In this document: positions 54,977 to 64,000 of the stretch, one piece after another
How the letters are laid out: each line of letters opens with the position of its first letter
Numbering within the stretch: the first letter of the stretch is position 1
From: RPQJ01 sp963754125
Lineage (GTDB): Bacteria > Pseudomonadota > Gammaproteobacteria > Steroidobacterales > Steroidobacteraceae
Assembly (NCBI GenBank): GCA_963754125.1
Contig: CAVWEX010000014.1
Coordinates: forward strand, 868,001-932,000
DNA length: 64,000 bases
Reading direction: 5' to 3'
Position numbers and translations under genes: made by a program
Notes under the pieces: generated by a model
Seen by the model: the letters and a program-made list of their open reading frames with translations, nothing else
The model's database searches: none
Told to the model about the DNA's origin: nothing

Positions 54977-55663
54977 ATGGAAACCGCCACGCTCACGCCA
55001 ACTGCCTTGATCGACAGCGGGCATCCGGCGGTCGTCGCATTCGCGGCCCGGCACGGCAGCGGTGCCGGCGATCGCGAACGCGCGATCTCGCTCTATTACG
55101 CTGTTCGGGACGGCTTCCGCTACGACCCCTACCGCATCGACCTCTCGACGGACGGCATGAAGGCGAGCACGGTCCTGGCCGTCGGCCATGGCTGGTGCGT
55201 GACCAAGGCCGCTCTGCTCGCCGCAGCCTGCCGCGCAGTGGGGATCCCGGCCCGGGTGGGATTCGCCGACGTCAGGAACCACCTCGCGACCGATCGCATG
55301 CGAGCGCTCATGCAGACCGACCTCTTCTACTGGCACGGGTTCACCGAGATCCTGATCGAAGGCGCCTGGCGCAAGGCCACGCCGGCGTTCAACCTCGGGC
55401 TGTGCGAGCGGTTCGGACTGCTGCCCCTCGATTTCGACGGCCTGAGCGATTCGCTCTATCACCCGTTCGACCGGCACGGTCACCGTCACATGGAATACGT
55501 GGCGCAGCGCGGCAGCTACGACGACGTGCCGCTCGCGGAGATGACCGCCGACTTCTCCCGGCTCTACCCGAACTGGCGGGCCCACCTGCCCGGGATGCAG
55601 GACGGCAACTTCCTCGCCGACGTCGCAAAGGAAGCGGCTGCGGCTCCGAAAACGCATCGGTAA
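54977..55663 (+). CDS. Transglutaminase-like domain protein
   Basis: 228 residues from the ATG at 54977 ('METATLTPTALIDSGHPAV'); a longer form from 54917 is possible. The catalytic Cys is in 'GHGWCVTKAALLAAACRAVG', the His in 'YWHGFTEILIEGAWRKATPA' and downstream 'NLGLCERFGLLPLDFDG' with 'HPFDRHGHRHMEYVAQRGSY' are typical of a stand-alone bacterial transglutaminase-like family. It may act on a protein or peptide substrate. Its proximity to the alpha-E trio could indicate a functional link, but the gene is separated from it by the CZB-GGDEF gene on the other strand. Confidence 0.85.
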   Translation: METATLTPTALIDSGHPAVVAFAARHGSGAGDRERAISLYYAVRDGFRYDPYRIDLSTDGMKASTVLAVGHGWCVTKAALLAAACRAVGIPARVGFADVRNHLATDRMRALMQTDLFYWHGFTEILIEGAWRKATPAFNLGLCERFGLLPLDFDGLSDSLYHPFDRHGHRHMEYVAQRGSYDDVPLAEMTADFSRLYPNWRAHLPGMQDGNFLADVAKEAAAAPKTHR

Positions 55664-55734
55664 AAGACCGGACAGCCGCCCCCGCCGTCGCCGGTATCAT
55701 TCGCCGACCCGATTTCAGACCCGCTCGAGCCCCC

Positions 55735-57060
55735 ATGCCCTGGATACGTCTCCTCGCCCTGATCGCCCTGCTGCTGGGCGCCGGTGTCGCCGGCGCGGCG
55801 CCGGACCCGAAGTCCGACGCGTTCTGGTACGGCACAGCCGCGGACGGCACGCCGGTGGTCCGCCTCTATTACTTCTATTCCCCGACCTGCCCGCACTGCC
55901 AGGCGGCCGCCCCGTTCATCGACGAGCTGGCGGCACGCTGGCCCTGGCTCGAGGTGCAGAAATTCGCCGTCAAGGACGACCGCAAGAACGCCCGCTTCTA
56001 CTACGAAACCGCATTGTCCCTCGGCACCCAGGCACTCTCGGTGCCCGGGTTCATCTTCTGCCGGCAGGTGCTGATCGGCTTCGACACGGCCGACACCACC
56101 GGGGCGGAGATCGCCCGGGCGCTGGAGGCCTGCCACGAGCAGCGACTCGCGCTGCCCGCCGCCGCGCCCGGCCTGGTCGAGGGCGGTGGCCCGACGGGCG
56201 CCATCGCGGCGCCCGAGGTCGAGCAGCAGGCCGGCACCACGGTGCGCATCCCGTTCATCGGCAGCGTGGACGCCCAGGCGCTGTCGCTGCCGGTGCTCAC
56301 GCTGGTGCTCGCGGGCATGGACGCGTTCAACCCCTGCGCGTTCTTCGTGCTGCTGTTCCTGCTGAGCCTGCTGGTGCATGCCAGGAGTCGCGCGCGCATG
56401 GCGATCGTGGGCGGCACCTTCGTGCTGTTCTCCGGCCTCGTGTACTTCGTGTTCATGGCGGCGTGGCTCAACGTGTTCCTGATCGCGGGCGAGCTGCGCG
56501 TGATCACGGTGATCGCGGGCCTCGTGGCGCTCGCGGTCGCGGCGCTCAACATCAAGGACTACTTCTGGTTCAAGGAAGGCCCGAGCCTGTCGATCCCGGA
56601 ATCGGCGAAGCCCGGGCTCTTCAAGCGCATGCGCGACATCGTCAACACCGGCAGCCTCGCCCCGATGCTGGCGAGCACCGTGCTGCTCGCCATCGTCGCG
56701 AACTCCTACGAGCTGCTGTGCACCGCGGGCTTCCCGATGGTGTACACGCGCGCGCTCACGCTCGCGAAGCTCGAGACCTGGCAGTACTACGCCTGGCTCG
56801 CGGCGTACAACGTCATCTACGTGATCCCGCTGCTCGTGATCGTGATCGTGTTCGTCCGCACGATGGGCGCGCGCAAGCTGAGCGAGGACGAGGGCCGGAT
56901 CCTCAAGCTCGTCTCCGGCTTCATGATGCTGGGGTTCGGGCTGCTGCTGCTCGTGGCGCCGCAGATGCTCACCAATCCGATGGCCTCGATCCTCGTGCTG
57001 CTCGTGGCCGTGGGCGCGGCACTCGTGGCGGCGAAGCTCGCGCGACCGCGAACGGCGTGA
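55735..57060 (+). CDS. Thioredoxin-like / DsbD-type membrane thiol-redox protein
   Basis: 441 residues. A signal peptide ('LLALIALLLGAGVAGA') leads to a periplasmic thioredoxin-like domain with 'YFYSPTCPHCQAAAPFIDEL' (CPHC, as in DsbA) and a second Cys in 'GFIFCRQVLIG'. From residue about 180 there are six membrane helices with the DsbD-like cysteine pair 'MDAFNPCAFFVLLFLLSLLV' and 'NSYELLCTAGFPMVYTRALT'. This arrangement would carry electrons from the cytoplasm through the membrane domain to the periplasmic CPHC domain. Unlike E. coli DsbD, the thioredoxin domain comes first. Partner proteins unknown. Confidence 0.85.
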   Translation: MPWIRLLALIALLLGAGVAGAAPDPKSDAFWYGTAADGTPVVRLYYFYSPTCPHCQAAAPFIDELAARWPWLEVQKFAVKDDRKNARFYYETALSLGTQALSVPGFIFCRQVLIGFDTADTTGAEIARALEACHEQRLALPAAAPGLVEGGGPTGAIAAPEVEQQAGTTVRIPFIGSVDAQALSLPVLTLVLAGMDAFNPCAFFVLLFLLSLLVHARSRARMAIVGGTFVLFSGLVYFVFMAAWLNVFLIAGELRVITVIAGLVALAVAALNIKDYFWFKEGPSLSIPESAKPGLFKRMRDIVNTGSLAPMLASTVLLAIVANSYELLCTAGFPMVYTRALTLAKLETWQYYAWLAAYNVIYVIPLLVIVIVFVRTMGARKLSEDEGRILKLVSGFMMLGFGLLLLVAPQMLTNPMASILVLLVAVGAALVAAKLARPRTA

Positions 57061-57103
57061 CGGTCCTGCCCGCGGGCGCGGGATCCGCGGTATAAATCCT
57101 CAC

Positions 57104-58557
<1,454 letters not shown>

Positions 58558-58567
58558 GGAGGCCCTG

Positions 58568-59620
58568 ATGTCCCAGACCACGCCCGGCAACCCGAGCGCC
58601 CGGCCCGCCTGTGTCGGCGGGCTCTACGAGATCTGCGTCGGCGTGCCCGACCTCGCCGAGTCGATCGCCTACTACGAACGCTTCGGCTGTCGCGCCGGCC
58701 GCTTCGGCACGCTCGACGCCGCCGGCGCACGCGCCCTCTACGGCGTCGACTCGGCGCTGCGCTCGGTGCGCCTGCACCACCAGGACGCCGACCACGGACT
58801 CGTCCGGCTCATGCAGTGGGAACGCCCGATCAACGACGGCCTCGGCCTCGACGACGACCTGCGCTGCCTCGGCAGCCGCTGGGGCGTGCGGCTCACCTCG
58901 AGCGTGCTCGACATCGCGAATCATGCGGTCACGGCCCGCGACCTCGGCGAGCCGATCCGGCTGATCGAGCCGATCCTCGCGGTGATCGGCGAGCTGACCG
59001 GCGAGCGGGCGCCGCGCCCGTTCGTCGAGCCGATCGTGGGCGTGCGCGAGATGGTCGTGATCCAGCCGCTCTACCGGCAGGTGTTCTACGAGCGCTTCGG
59101 CTACGAGAGCCCGCACTACGGCCGCATCTGCCCGCAGGCGATGTTCCGCAGCAGTCAGCACACGCACGCCGGCATGATGATCGCCACCGACGATCACCAG
59201 GTGCTGCGTTTCTACGACGAGGTGCTCGGACTCAAGCGCTGGTTCGACGGCGAGCGTCCCTACGGCCAGGCCACCGGCTCGAGGCGGATCTTCGGCCTCG
59301 AGGAGGGCGAATCGCACTGGATGGTGGACTTCGACGACCCGCGCTCGGGCCACTCGCTCGACGAGCGCCGCTCGGGCAAGCTCAAGGTCGTGCGCTTCGC
59401 GGCCTCGAGCCGTCTCGCCGACAAGCGCGACCGCTCGCGCCCGGGCTGCCTCGGCTACTCGCAGTACACCTGGCGCACGAGCGACCTCGAGGGCCTGTGG
59501 AAGCTCGTGCAGGCCGGCGGCGCGACCCAGGTCACGGACGTGCTTGCGGACGAGTTCGGCACGCGCGCCTTCTCGTTCGTCGCGCCGGACGGTTATTCCT
59601 GGACGCTCGTGCAGACCTGA
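58568..59620 (+). CDS. Two-domain VOC (glyoxalase/dioxygenase-type) protein
   Basis: 350 residues forming two vicinal-oxygen-chelate modules. Module 1 begins 'GGLYEICVGVPDLAESIAYY'; module 2 starts near residue 190 with 'GMMIATDDHQVLRFYDEVLG' and ends 'GTRAFSFVAPDGYSWTLVQT', where the terminal Glu/His-type ligand of dioxygenases is not obvious. The chemistry is unknown; family members include lyases, isomerases and dioxygenases. It follows the FAD-linked oxidase by 10 bases and is co-directional, which suggests a shared pathway for a hydroxy acid. Frame intact. Confidence 0.85.
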   Translation: MSQTTPGNPSARPACVGGLYEICVGVPDLAESIAYYERFGCRAGRFGTLDAAGARALYGVDSALRSVRLHHQDADHGLVRLMQWERPINDGLGLDDDLRCLGSRWGVRLTSSVLDIANHAVTARDLGEPIRLIEPILAVIGELTGERAPRPFVEPIVGVREMVVIQPLYRQVFYERFGYESPHYGRICPQAMFRSSQHTHAGMMIATDDHQVLRFYDEVLGLKRWFDGERPYGQATGSRRIFGLEEGESHWMVDFDDPRSGHSLDERRSGKLKVVRFAASSRLADKRDRSRPGCLGYSQYTWRTSDLEGLWKLVQAGGATQVTDVLADEFGTRAFSFVAPDGYSWTLVQT

Positions 59621-59713
59621 CGAGAAATCCCTTGTCGGAGCCGGCTCCGGCTGGATAATGCCGGCCGGGGTGGGTGGGAACCGACCGTCCAATTCAACGC
59701 AGGGAACCCTGAC

Positions 59714-60410
59714 ATGCCCATGTCCAAGAAATTCGCAGCGGAATTCATCGGCACGTTCTGGCTCGTGCTCGGCGGTTGCGGCAGCGCCGTGCTCGCCGCG
59801 GCCTTTCCGGAGGTGGGCATCGGCCTCGCCGGTGTCTCGCTGGCCTTCGGCCTGACCGTGCTCACGATGGCCTACGCCATCGGCCACATTTCCGGCTGCC
59901 ACCTGAACCCGGCCGTGACCGCTGGGCCTGTGGGCCGGCGGTCGCCACCCGATCGGCGAGGTGCTGCCCTACATCGTCGCCCAGGTGCTCGGCGGCATCG
60001 CGGGCGCCTTCGTGCTCTACATGATCGCCTCTGGAGCACCCGGGTTCGACCTGTCGGGCGGCCTCGCCTCGAACGGCTACGGCGCGCACTCGCCGGGCGG
60101 CTACTCGATGGCATCCGGATTCCTCACCGAGGTCGTGATGACGCTGATGTTCCTGGTCATCATCCTCGGCGCCACCGATCGTCGCGCGCCGGCGGGTTTC
60201 GCGCCGATCGCCATCGGCCTCGGACTCACGCTGATCCACCTCATCAGCATCCCGGTGACCAACACCTCGGTGAATCCGGCGCGCAGCACTGGCCCAGCGG
60301 TGTTCGTGGGCGACTGGGCGCTCGGGCAGCTGTGGCTGTTCTGGGTTGCACCGATCCTCGGGGCCCTGGTGGCGGGCTACCTCTACCGCTGGCTCGGCGA
60401 CGAGAAGTGA
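59714..60410 (+). CDS. aqpZ: Aquaporin Z-type water channel (frameshifted)
   Basis: About 231 residues, six transmembrane helices. The first NPA is in 'GHISGCHLNPAVTAG' and the second in 'TNTSVNPARSTGPAVF', whose Arg completes the water-selective filter together with His in 'LTLIHLISIPVTN'. A one-base indel near 59925-59935, right after the first NPA, splits the frame ('LWAGGRHPIGEVLPYIVAQV' continues). The second part ends 'AGYLYRWLGDEK'. It should pass water rather than glycerol because the filter residues match AqpZ. Confidence 0.94.
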
Positions 60411-60494
60411 GCTGAGAATCCGCCGCGATCCGCCGCCGCCCGCGGTGGCGGCGGATCGCCGGTCCGACCCGCCTACGCTCAGCACTCCCGCCTC

Positions 60495-63400
60495 ATGCCC
60501 GCGCTCATGAAATCCCGGCTGCTCTGGGCGCTCGCCGTCCCGCTGCTGCTCGTCGGCCTGTACGCGCTGCTCGGCTTCAAGGTCGCACCGAACCTGGTGC
60601 GCGACCAGGCGATCGGCTTCGTGCGCGAGAACTACGGGCGCGAGCTCGCCGTCGGCACGATCGCGATCCATCCGTTCAAGCTGCAGGCCGAGATCCGCGA
60701 CCTCGCGCTGCCCGACGCCGACGGCCAGCCCATGCTCGGCTTCGAGCGGCTGTTCGTCGATTTCGAGCTGGCCTCGCTGTGGAACCGTGCCTTCACCTTC
60801 AGCGAGGTGACGATCGAGGCGCCGCTGCTGCGCGCCGTGCTGAGGCCGGACGGCGCGCTCAACCTCGGTGATCTCGCGCTGCCCGAGGATCCCGAGGCCG
60901 CGGACGAGCCGCTCCCGGCCCTCTGGATCCACAGGCTCGCGGTGGATCGCGGCCACGTCGAGTTCAACAACCAGCTGCGCGCCCGGCCGGTCAGACGCTT
61001 GTTCAATGACGTCGGCTTCGGGCTGCAGGACTTCCGCACCACTCCTGAGGGCGGGGAGTTCAATTTGTCCGCCCGCAGCCCGGATGAGGAGACCTTCGAC
61101 TGGAAGGGTCGCTTCGCGCTGGAGCCGGTGGTCGCCTCCCAGGGCGAGATCCGCTTCGGCGCGCTGCAGGCGGCCGGGATCGGCGAGTTCCTCGGCGACG
61201 ACCTGCCGTTCGCGCTCACGCGGGGCCTCGTGAACATCGCCGGCACCTACCGACTCGTCCTCGGCAAGCAGACGGAACTCGATCTCGAACTGCCCGCGAT
61301 CGAATTCGCCGACCTTGCGTTGCGAGCTCGCGGCGTGGACGCCGACTGGGTCACGATTCCGACGCTGCTCGTCTCCGGGACGCGCGTGGCGATGCCGGCG
61401 CAGACGATCACCGTGGACAAGGTGGCGCTCGAGGCCCTCAAGGCCGAGGCGTGGATGGCGGCGGACGGGTCGATCAACCTGGAGCAACTCTTCGCGCCGG
61501 CGACGGCCGAACCTCCCGCGACGGCCTCGCCGTCCCCTGCCGCACCGGCAGCGGCGCCCGCCGCAACGACGGGCGAACCCGACTGGACGGTAAAAGTCAG
61601 CGGCGTCGAACTCACCAACGCCGTCATTGCGTTCGAAGATCGCGCCGCAGAGCCCGTGAAGAAGTTCGACCTCGCGCCCGTCAACCTTCGCCTGTCGGAC
61701 GTCAGCCTGGATCTCGCCCGGCCGCTGCCCGTGAAGCTCGACGCGATGATCAACGGCCACGCGCGCTTCGAGGCCGCGGGTACGCTCACGCCCGAACCGC
61801 TGGCCGCGGAACTCGACATCCGGCTGGCGAAGGCGCGGATGCAGATCCTGCAGCCCTACGTGCTGCCGCTCGCTGATCTCACCATCACCGGTGGCGAGCT
61901 CGACGTCGCGGGCAAGGTGACGCTCGCGCCGCCGGAGCGCGACGGACCCGAACTCGCCTTCACCGGCGAGGCCAGCATCACGCGCTTCAGCTCTGTGGAC
62001 AACGCGCTCAAGGAGGACCTCGTCAACTTCGAGCAGGTGCAGCTCCAGAAGCTCGCCTACTCGATGGCACCGGACGCGCTCAGCATCGACCGCGTGCTGG
62101 TGCGCCGGCCGTATGCGCGTGTGATCGTGAGCCAGGAGCAGATCATTAACCTCGCGGCCGTGCTCGATCCCGAAGGCACGCAGGCGGCGCTCGTCGAGCG
62201 CCGGGCCACGGCCGCGGCCGAGGCGGCGCGCTCGCCGGCCGAGCGCAAGCGCCTCGAGCGCGAGCAGAAGGCGGCCGAGAAAGCGGCCGCCAAGGCGCGC
62301 AAGGCCGGCAAGGCTCCGCCCCCGCCGCCCCCGACCGCCGTGGCTGCCGGACCCGAGACCTTCCCGATCCGCGTGCGCGAGGTGCGCATCGAGGACGGAC
62401 GGATGAACTTCTCGGACTACTTCGTCGAGCCGGACTTCTCGGCGGACGTACAGGCGCTCGGCGGCACGATCACCGGCGTGTCGAGCGCCTCGGACTCGCG
62501 CGCCCAGGTGCAGCTTGCCGGCAAGCTGGACGAGTTCTCGCCGGTCGCCATCGAGGGCGAGCTGCAACCCTTCGCCTTCGATCGCCACACCGACCTCCAG
62601 ATGGCGTTCGAGAACATCGCGCTGCCCATCTTCAACCCGTACTCGGGACCGGTGGCCGGCTACAACATCGCCAAGGGGAAGCTGACCACGCGACTGCACT
62701 ACCGCATCGAGGACCGCAAGCTCGACGCGCAGCACAACATCCGCATCGACCAGCTCGAGTGGGGCGAGGCGAACGCGACGCAGGGCGAGGCGACCCTGCC
62801 CGTCAAGCTCGCCACGTCCCTGCTCAAGGACCGCGACGGCGTGATCAAGCTCGACGTGCCGGTCGGCGGGACGCTCGACGATCCCACCTTCCGCGTCGGC
62901 CCGATCATCTGGCAGGTGATCAAGAACATCCTCGTCAAGGCGGTGACCGCGCCGTTCGCCCTGCTGGGCTCGCTGTTCGCCGGCGCCGAGGAGGCGCAGT
63001 TCGTGGACTTCGCCCCCGGCGAGGCGGCGCTCGATCCGGCGACCGCCGAGCGTCTCGACGCCCTTGCGAAGAGCCTCGCCGAGCGGCCGGAGCTCAAGCT
63101 CGACGTGCCGATCGGCGCGCTGCCCGACATCGACCGCCCGGCCCTTACCGAGCGCGCCTACCAGGCGGCGCTGGCCGACGCCGTCGCCTCGCGCAGGACG
63201 AAGGATGCCCAGCCCGACGCGCCCGCCCAAGCCTTCGAGACCCTGGAACCGAACCAGCGCATCGCAGTGCTCACGGCGCTCGTCACGCAGCAGACCGGCG
63301 CCGAGCCCGCGCTGCCCGAACCGACCGAGCCGCCGGAGGGCACCTCGCGCGAGGAAGCGAAGGCGTTGCGTCAGGCGGCCATGCTGGAGTTTCTGGAGCA

Positions 63401-63587
63401 GGCCGCGCGAGCCGGCGTCGTCGTGCCGGACTCAGCCCTCGAGCAGCTGGGCGAGGAGCGCGCGAGTTCCGTCGAAAAGGCCCTGCTCGGCGGCGGCGCG
63501 CTCGAGCCGACGCGCGTCTTCAAGGTTCGCGAGGGCAAGGTCTCGGCCCAGGACGGCAAGATCCGCTTGGAGCTCGGGCTGCAGTAG
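60495..63587 (+). CDS. DUF748 domain-containing protein (AsmA-like envelope protein)
   Basis: 1030 residues, the longest intact gene here. An N-terminal membrane anchor ('LLWALAVPLLLVGLYALLGF') is followed by repeated beta-rich AsmA-like units: 'LAVGTIAIHPFKLQAEIRDL', 'WTVKVSGVELTNAVIAFEDR', 'MNFSDYFVEPDFSADVQALG', 'NIALPIFNPYSGPVAGYNIA', and the DUF748 signature 'GVIKLDVPVGGTLDDPTFRV'. A flexible Pro/Ala linker lies near residues 338-355, and a Lys/Ala/Pro-rich helix-linker near residues 575-615. The C-terminal 'FAPGEAALDPATAERLDALA' resembles OmpA-like edges. AsmA-like proteins bridge the periplasm for lipid transport; role here inferred. Start ATG 60495 or 60507. Confidence 0.92.
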   Translation: MPALMKSRLLWALAVPLLLVGLYALLGFKVAPNLVRDQAIGFVRENYGRELAVGTIAIHPFKLQAEIRDLALPDADGQPMLGFERLFVDFELASLWNRAFTFSEVTIEAPLLRAVLRPDGALNLGDLALPEDPEAADEPLPALWIHRLAVDRGHVEFNNQLRARPVRRLFNDVGFGLQDFRTTPEGGEFNLSARSPDEETFDWKGRFALEPVVASQGEIRFGALQAAGIGEFLGDDLPFALTRGLVNIAGTYRLVLGKQTELDLELPAIEFADLALRARGVDADWVTIPTLLVSGTRVAMPAQTITVDKVALEALKAEAWMAADGSINLEQLFAPATAEPPATASPSPAAPAAAPAATTGEPDWTVKVSGVELTNAVIAFEDRAAEPVKKFDLAPVNLRLSDVSLDLARPLPVKLDAMINGHARFEAAGTLTPEPLAAELDIRLAKARMQILQPYVLPLADLTITGGELDVAGKVTLAPPERDGPELAFTGEASITRFSSVDNALKEDLVNFEQVQLQKLAYSMAPDALSIDRVLVRRPYARVIVSQEQIINLAAVLDPEGTQAALVERRATAAAEAARSPAERKRLEREQKAAEKAAAKARKAGKAPPPPPPTAVAAGPETFPIRVREVRIEDGRMNFSDYFVEPDFSADVQALGGTITGVSSASDSRAQVQLAGKLDEFSPVAIEGELQPFAFDRHTDLQMAFENIALPIFNPYSGPVAGYNIAKGKLTTRLHYRIEDRKLDAQHNIRIDQLEWGEANATQGEATLPVKLATSLLKDRDGVIKLDVPVGGTLDDPTFRVGPIIWQVIKNILVKAVTAPFALLGSLFAGAEEAQFVDFAPGEAALDPATAERLDALAKSLAERPELKLDVPIGALPDIDRPALTERAYQAALADAVASRRTKDAQPDAPAQAFETLEPNQRIAVLTALVTQQTGAEPALPEPTEPPEGTSREEAKALRQAAMLEFLEQAARAGVVVPDSALEQLGEERASSVEKALLGGGALEPTRVFKVREGKVSAQDGKIRLELGLQ

Positions 63588-63699
63588 GCGGCGGTTCCGG
63601 CGGCGGCTTCGGCAGGTGCATGCGCGCCGTGTACTTGAGCGGCAGCAACGCGCCGACAAGGATCAGCGCGACCAGCACCACGAGTCCGAACACGGTCAA
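63520..63699 (-). CDS. Candidate small single-span membrane protein
   Basis: A 59-residue frame starts at TTG 63699, overlapping the stop of the thioesterase gene (TTGA), and runs 68 bases into the 3' end of the DUF748 gene. It encodes one hydrophobic helix ('LTVFGLVVLVALILVGALLP') and a Pro-rich basic tail. The overlap with a stop codon suggests coupled translation, but the tail lies antisense to a real gene and there is no homologue I recognise, so this is tentative. Confidence 0.4.
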   Translation of the reverse strand: MTVFGLVVLVALILVGALLPLKYTARMHLPKPPPEPPPTAARAPSGSCRPGPRPCPREP

Positions 63700-64000
63700 T
63701 TCCGCGCCCTCATCAGCCCTTCCTGCGCCGTGCTCGCCACCAGCCGTCCCTGCCGGTCGAAGATGCGTCCGAAGGCGAGCCCCCGCGAGCCCGAGCTCGA
63801 GGGGCTCACGAGCGCATAGAGCAGCCACTCGTCCACGCGCAGCGGCCGGTGGAACCACATGCCGTGGTCGATGCTCGCAAGGGTCACCTCGCCCGAGCGG
63901 TACGACAGGCCGTGCGGCAGCGTCGCGGTCTCGAGCAGGTGGTAGTCGGACATGTAGGCGAGCAGGCAGCGATGCAGGATCGGATCGTCCGGGCACTGGT
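63696..64000 (-). CDS. tesB: Acyl-CoA thioesterase II TesB (partial, N-terminus outside window)
   Basis: C-terminal 101 residues of a TesB-type double hot-dog thioesterase that hydrolyses acyl-CoA to free fatty acid. Visible are 'LAYMSDYHLLETATLPHGL', the catalytic Asp in 'LASIDHGMWFHRPLRVDEWL' and the catalytic Gln in 'LVASTAQEGLMRARN', the end of the protein. The gene enters from beyond base 64000. It fits the acyl-CoA theme of the window. Confidence 0.93.
   Translation of the reverse strand, partial: QCPDDPILHRCLLAYMSDYHLLETATLPHGLSYRSGEVTLASIDHGMWFHRPLRVDEWLLYALVSPSSSGSRGLAFGRIFDRQGRLVASTAQEGLMRARN

Noticed and set aside
59862..63230. A 1122-codon open frame on the minus strand, opposite the DUF748 gene
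   Set aside because: It is an antisense shadow: high GC at third positions removes stop codons on the other strand. Its composition is Arg/Gly/Leu-rich with no fold motif, and the plus-strand DUF748 gene has clear family features.

Overview
The window is high-GC (about 70 %) bacterial chromosome, densely packed on both strands. Gene content suggests a Pseudomonadota, most likely a gammaproteobacterium: proBA, htpX, complete moa genes, a TonB-dependent receptor, Cfa and AsmA-like envelope proteins, and Gram-negative style intergenic inverted repeats. I cannot name a genus. About 18 otherwise convincing genes are interrupted by one or more single-base frameshifts, often in G/C runs, while the protein homology continues in the next frame. 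I read this as mainly indel error in the assembly, not wholesale gene decay, and I annotate those genes across the shift.

Layout. 1-2571 (+): the end of a hydrogenase-4/complex-I-like membrane complex (HyfF, HyfG, HyfI types) whose HyfG-type subunit lacks the NiFe-binding cysteines. 2586-9158 (-): an acyl-CoA / beta-oxidation block (SDR, nitronate monooxygenase-like, FadJ-type trifunctional enzyme, thiolase, enoyl-CoA hydratase, ferredoxin). 9162-13376 (-): a thiamine-salvage operon led by a TPP riboswitch: TonB-dependent receptor, YkoF-like thiamine-binding protein, PnuC/PnuT-type transporter and a small-molecule kinase. 13474-26143: mixed housekeeping and accessory genes (PhzF, metallo-hydrolase, GumN/TraB, acyltransferase, GST, YqhA-like, an orphan phage-tail gpD/VgrG-like protein with an alpha/beta-hydrolase, reductase, serine hydrolase, tRNA-Arg, methylmalonate-semialdehyde dehydrogenase).

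26278-31215 (+): a small secreted protein, then a molybdenum-cofactor operon moeA-moaA-moaC-moaD-moaE-moeB/rhodanese. 31270-38884 (-): two CYTH-type proteins, one fused to Ppx/GppA; a doubly truncated MltF-like remnant; then overlapping proB-proA and an acyl-CoA dehydrogenase. 39045-41967: an acidic-tail protein, a GNAT, a CHAD-domain protein (opposite strand) and HtpX.

41964-49937 (+): two different photolyases, then a lipid-modification set (chalcone-isomerase-like protein, fatty-acid desaturase, FAD oxidoreductase, DUF1365, cyclopropane-fatty-acid synthase) resembling the photo-oxidative stress regulons of other Proteobacteria. 50010-57060: a cyclic-nucleotide-binding protein, the ATP-grasp / alpha-E / transglutaminase trio, a zinc-responsive CZB-GGDEF cyclase (-), another transglutaminase-like protein and a thioredoxin-DsbD-like membrane protein. 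57104-64000: FAD-linked oxidase, two-domain VOC protein, aquaporin, a large DUF748 (AsmA-like) protein, and on the minus strand a small membrane ORF and the end of acyl-CoA thioesterase II.

No CRISPR array, IS element, rRNA, integrase or replication origin was seen. No stretch above 300 bases lacks a gene. The longest gaps are 40841-41082 (structured inverted repeats and a probable htpX promoter), 13261-13473 (TPP riboswitch) and 50496-50671 (nothing notable).
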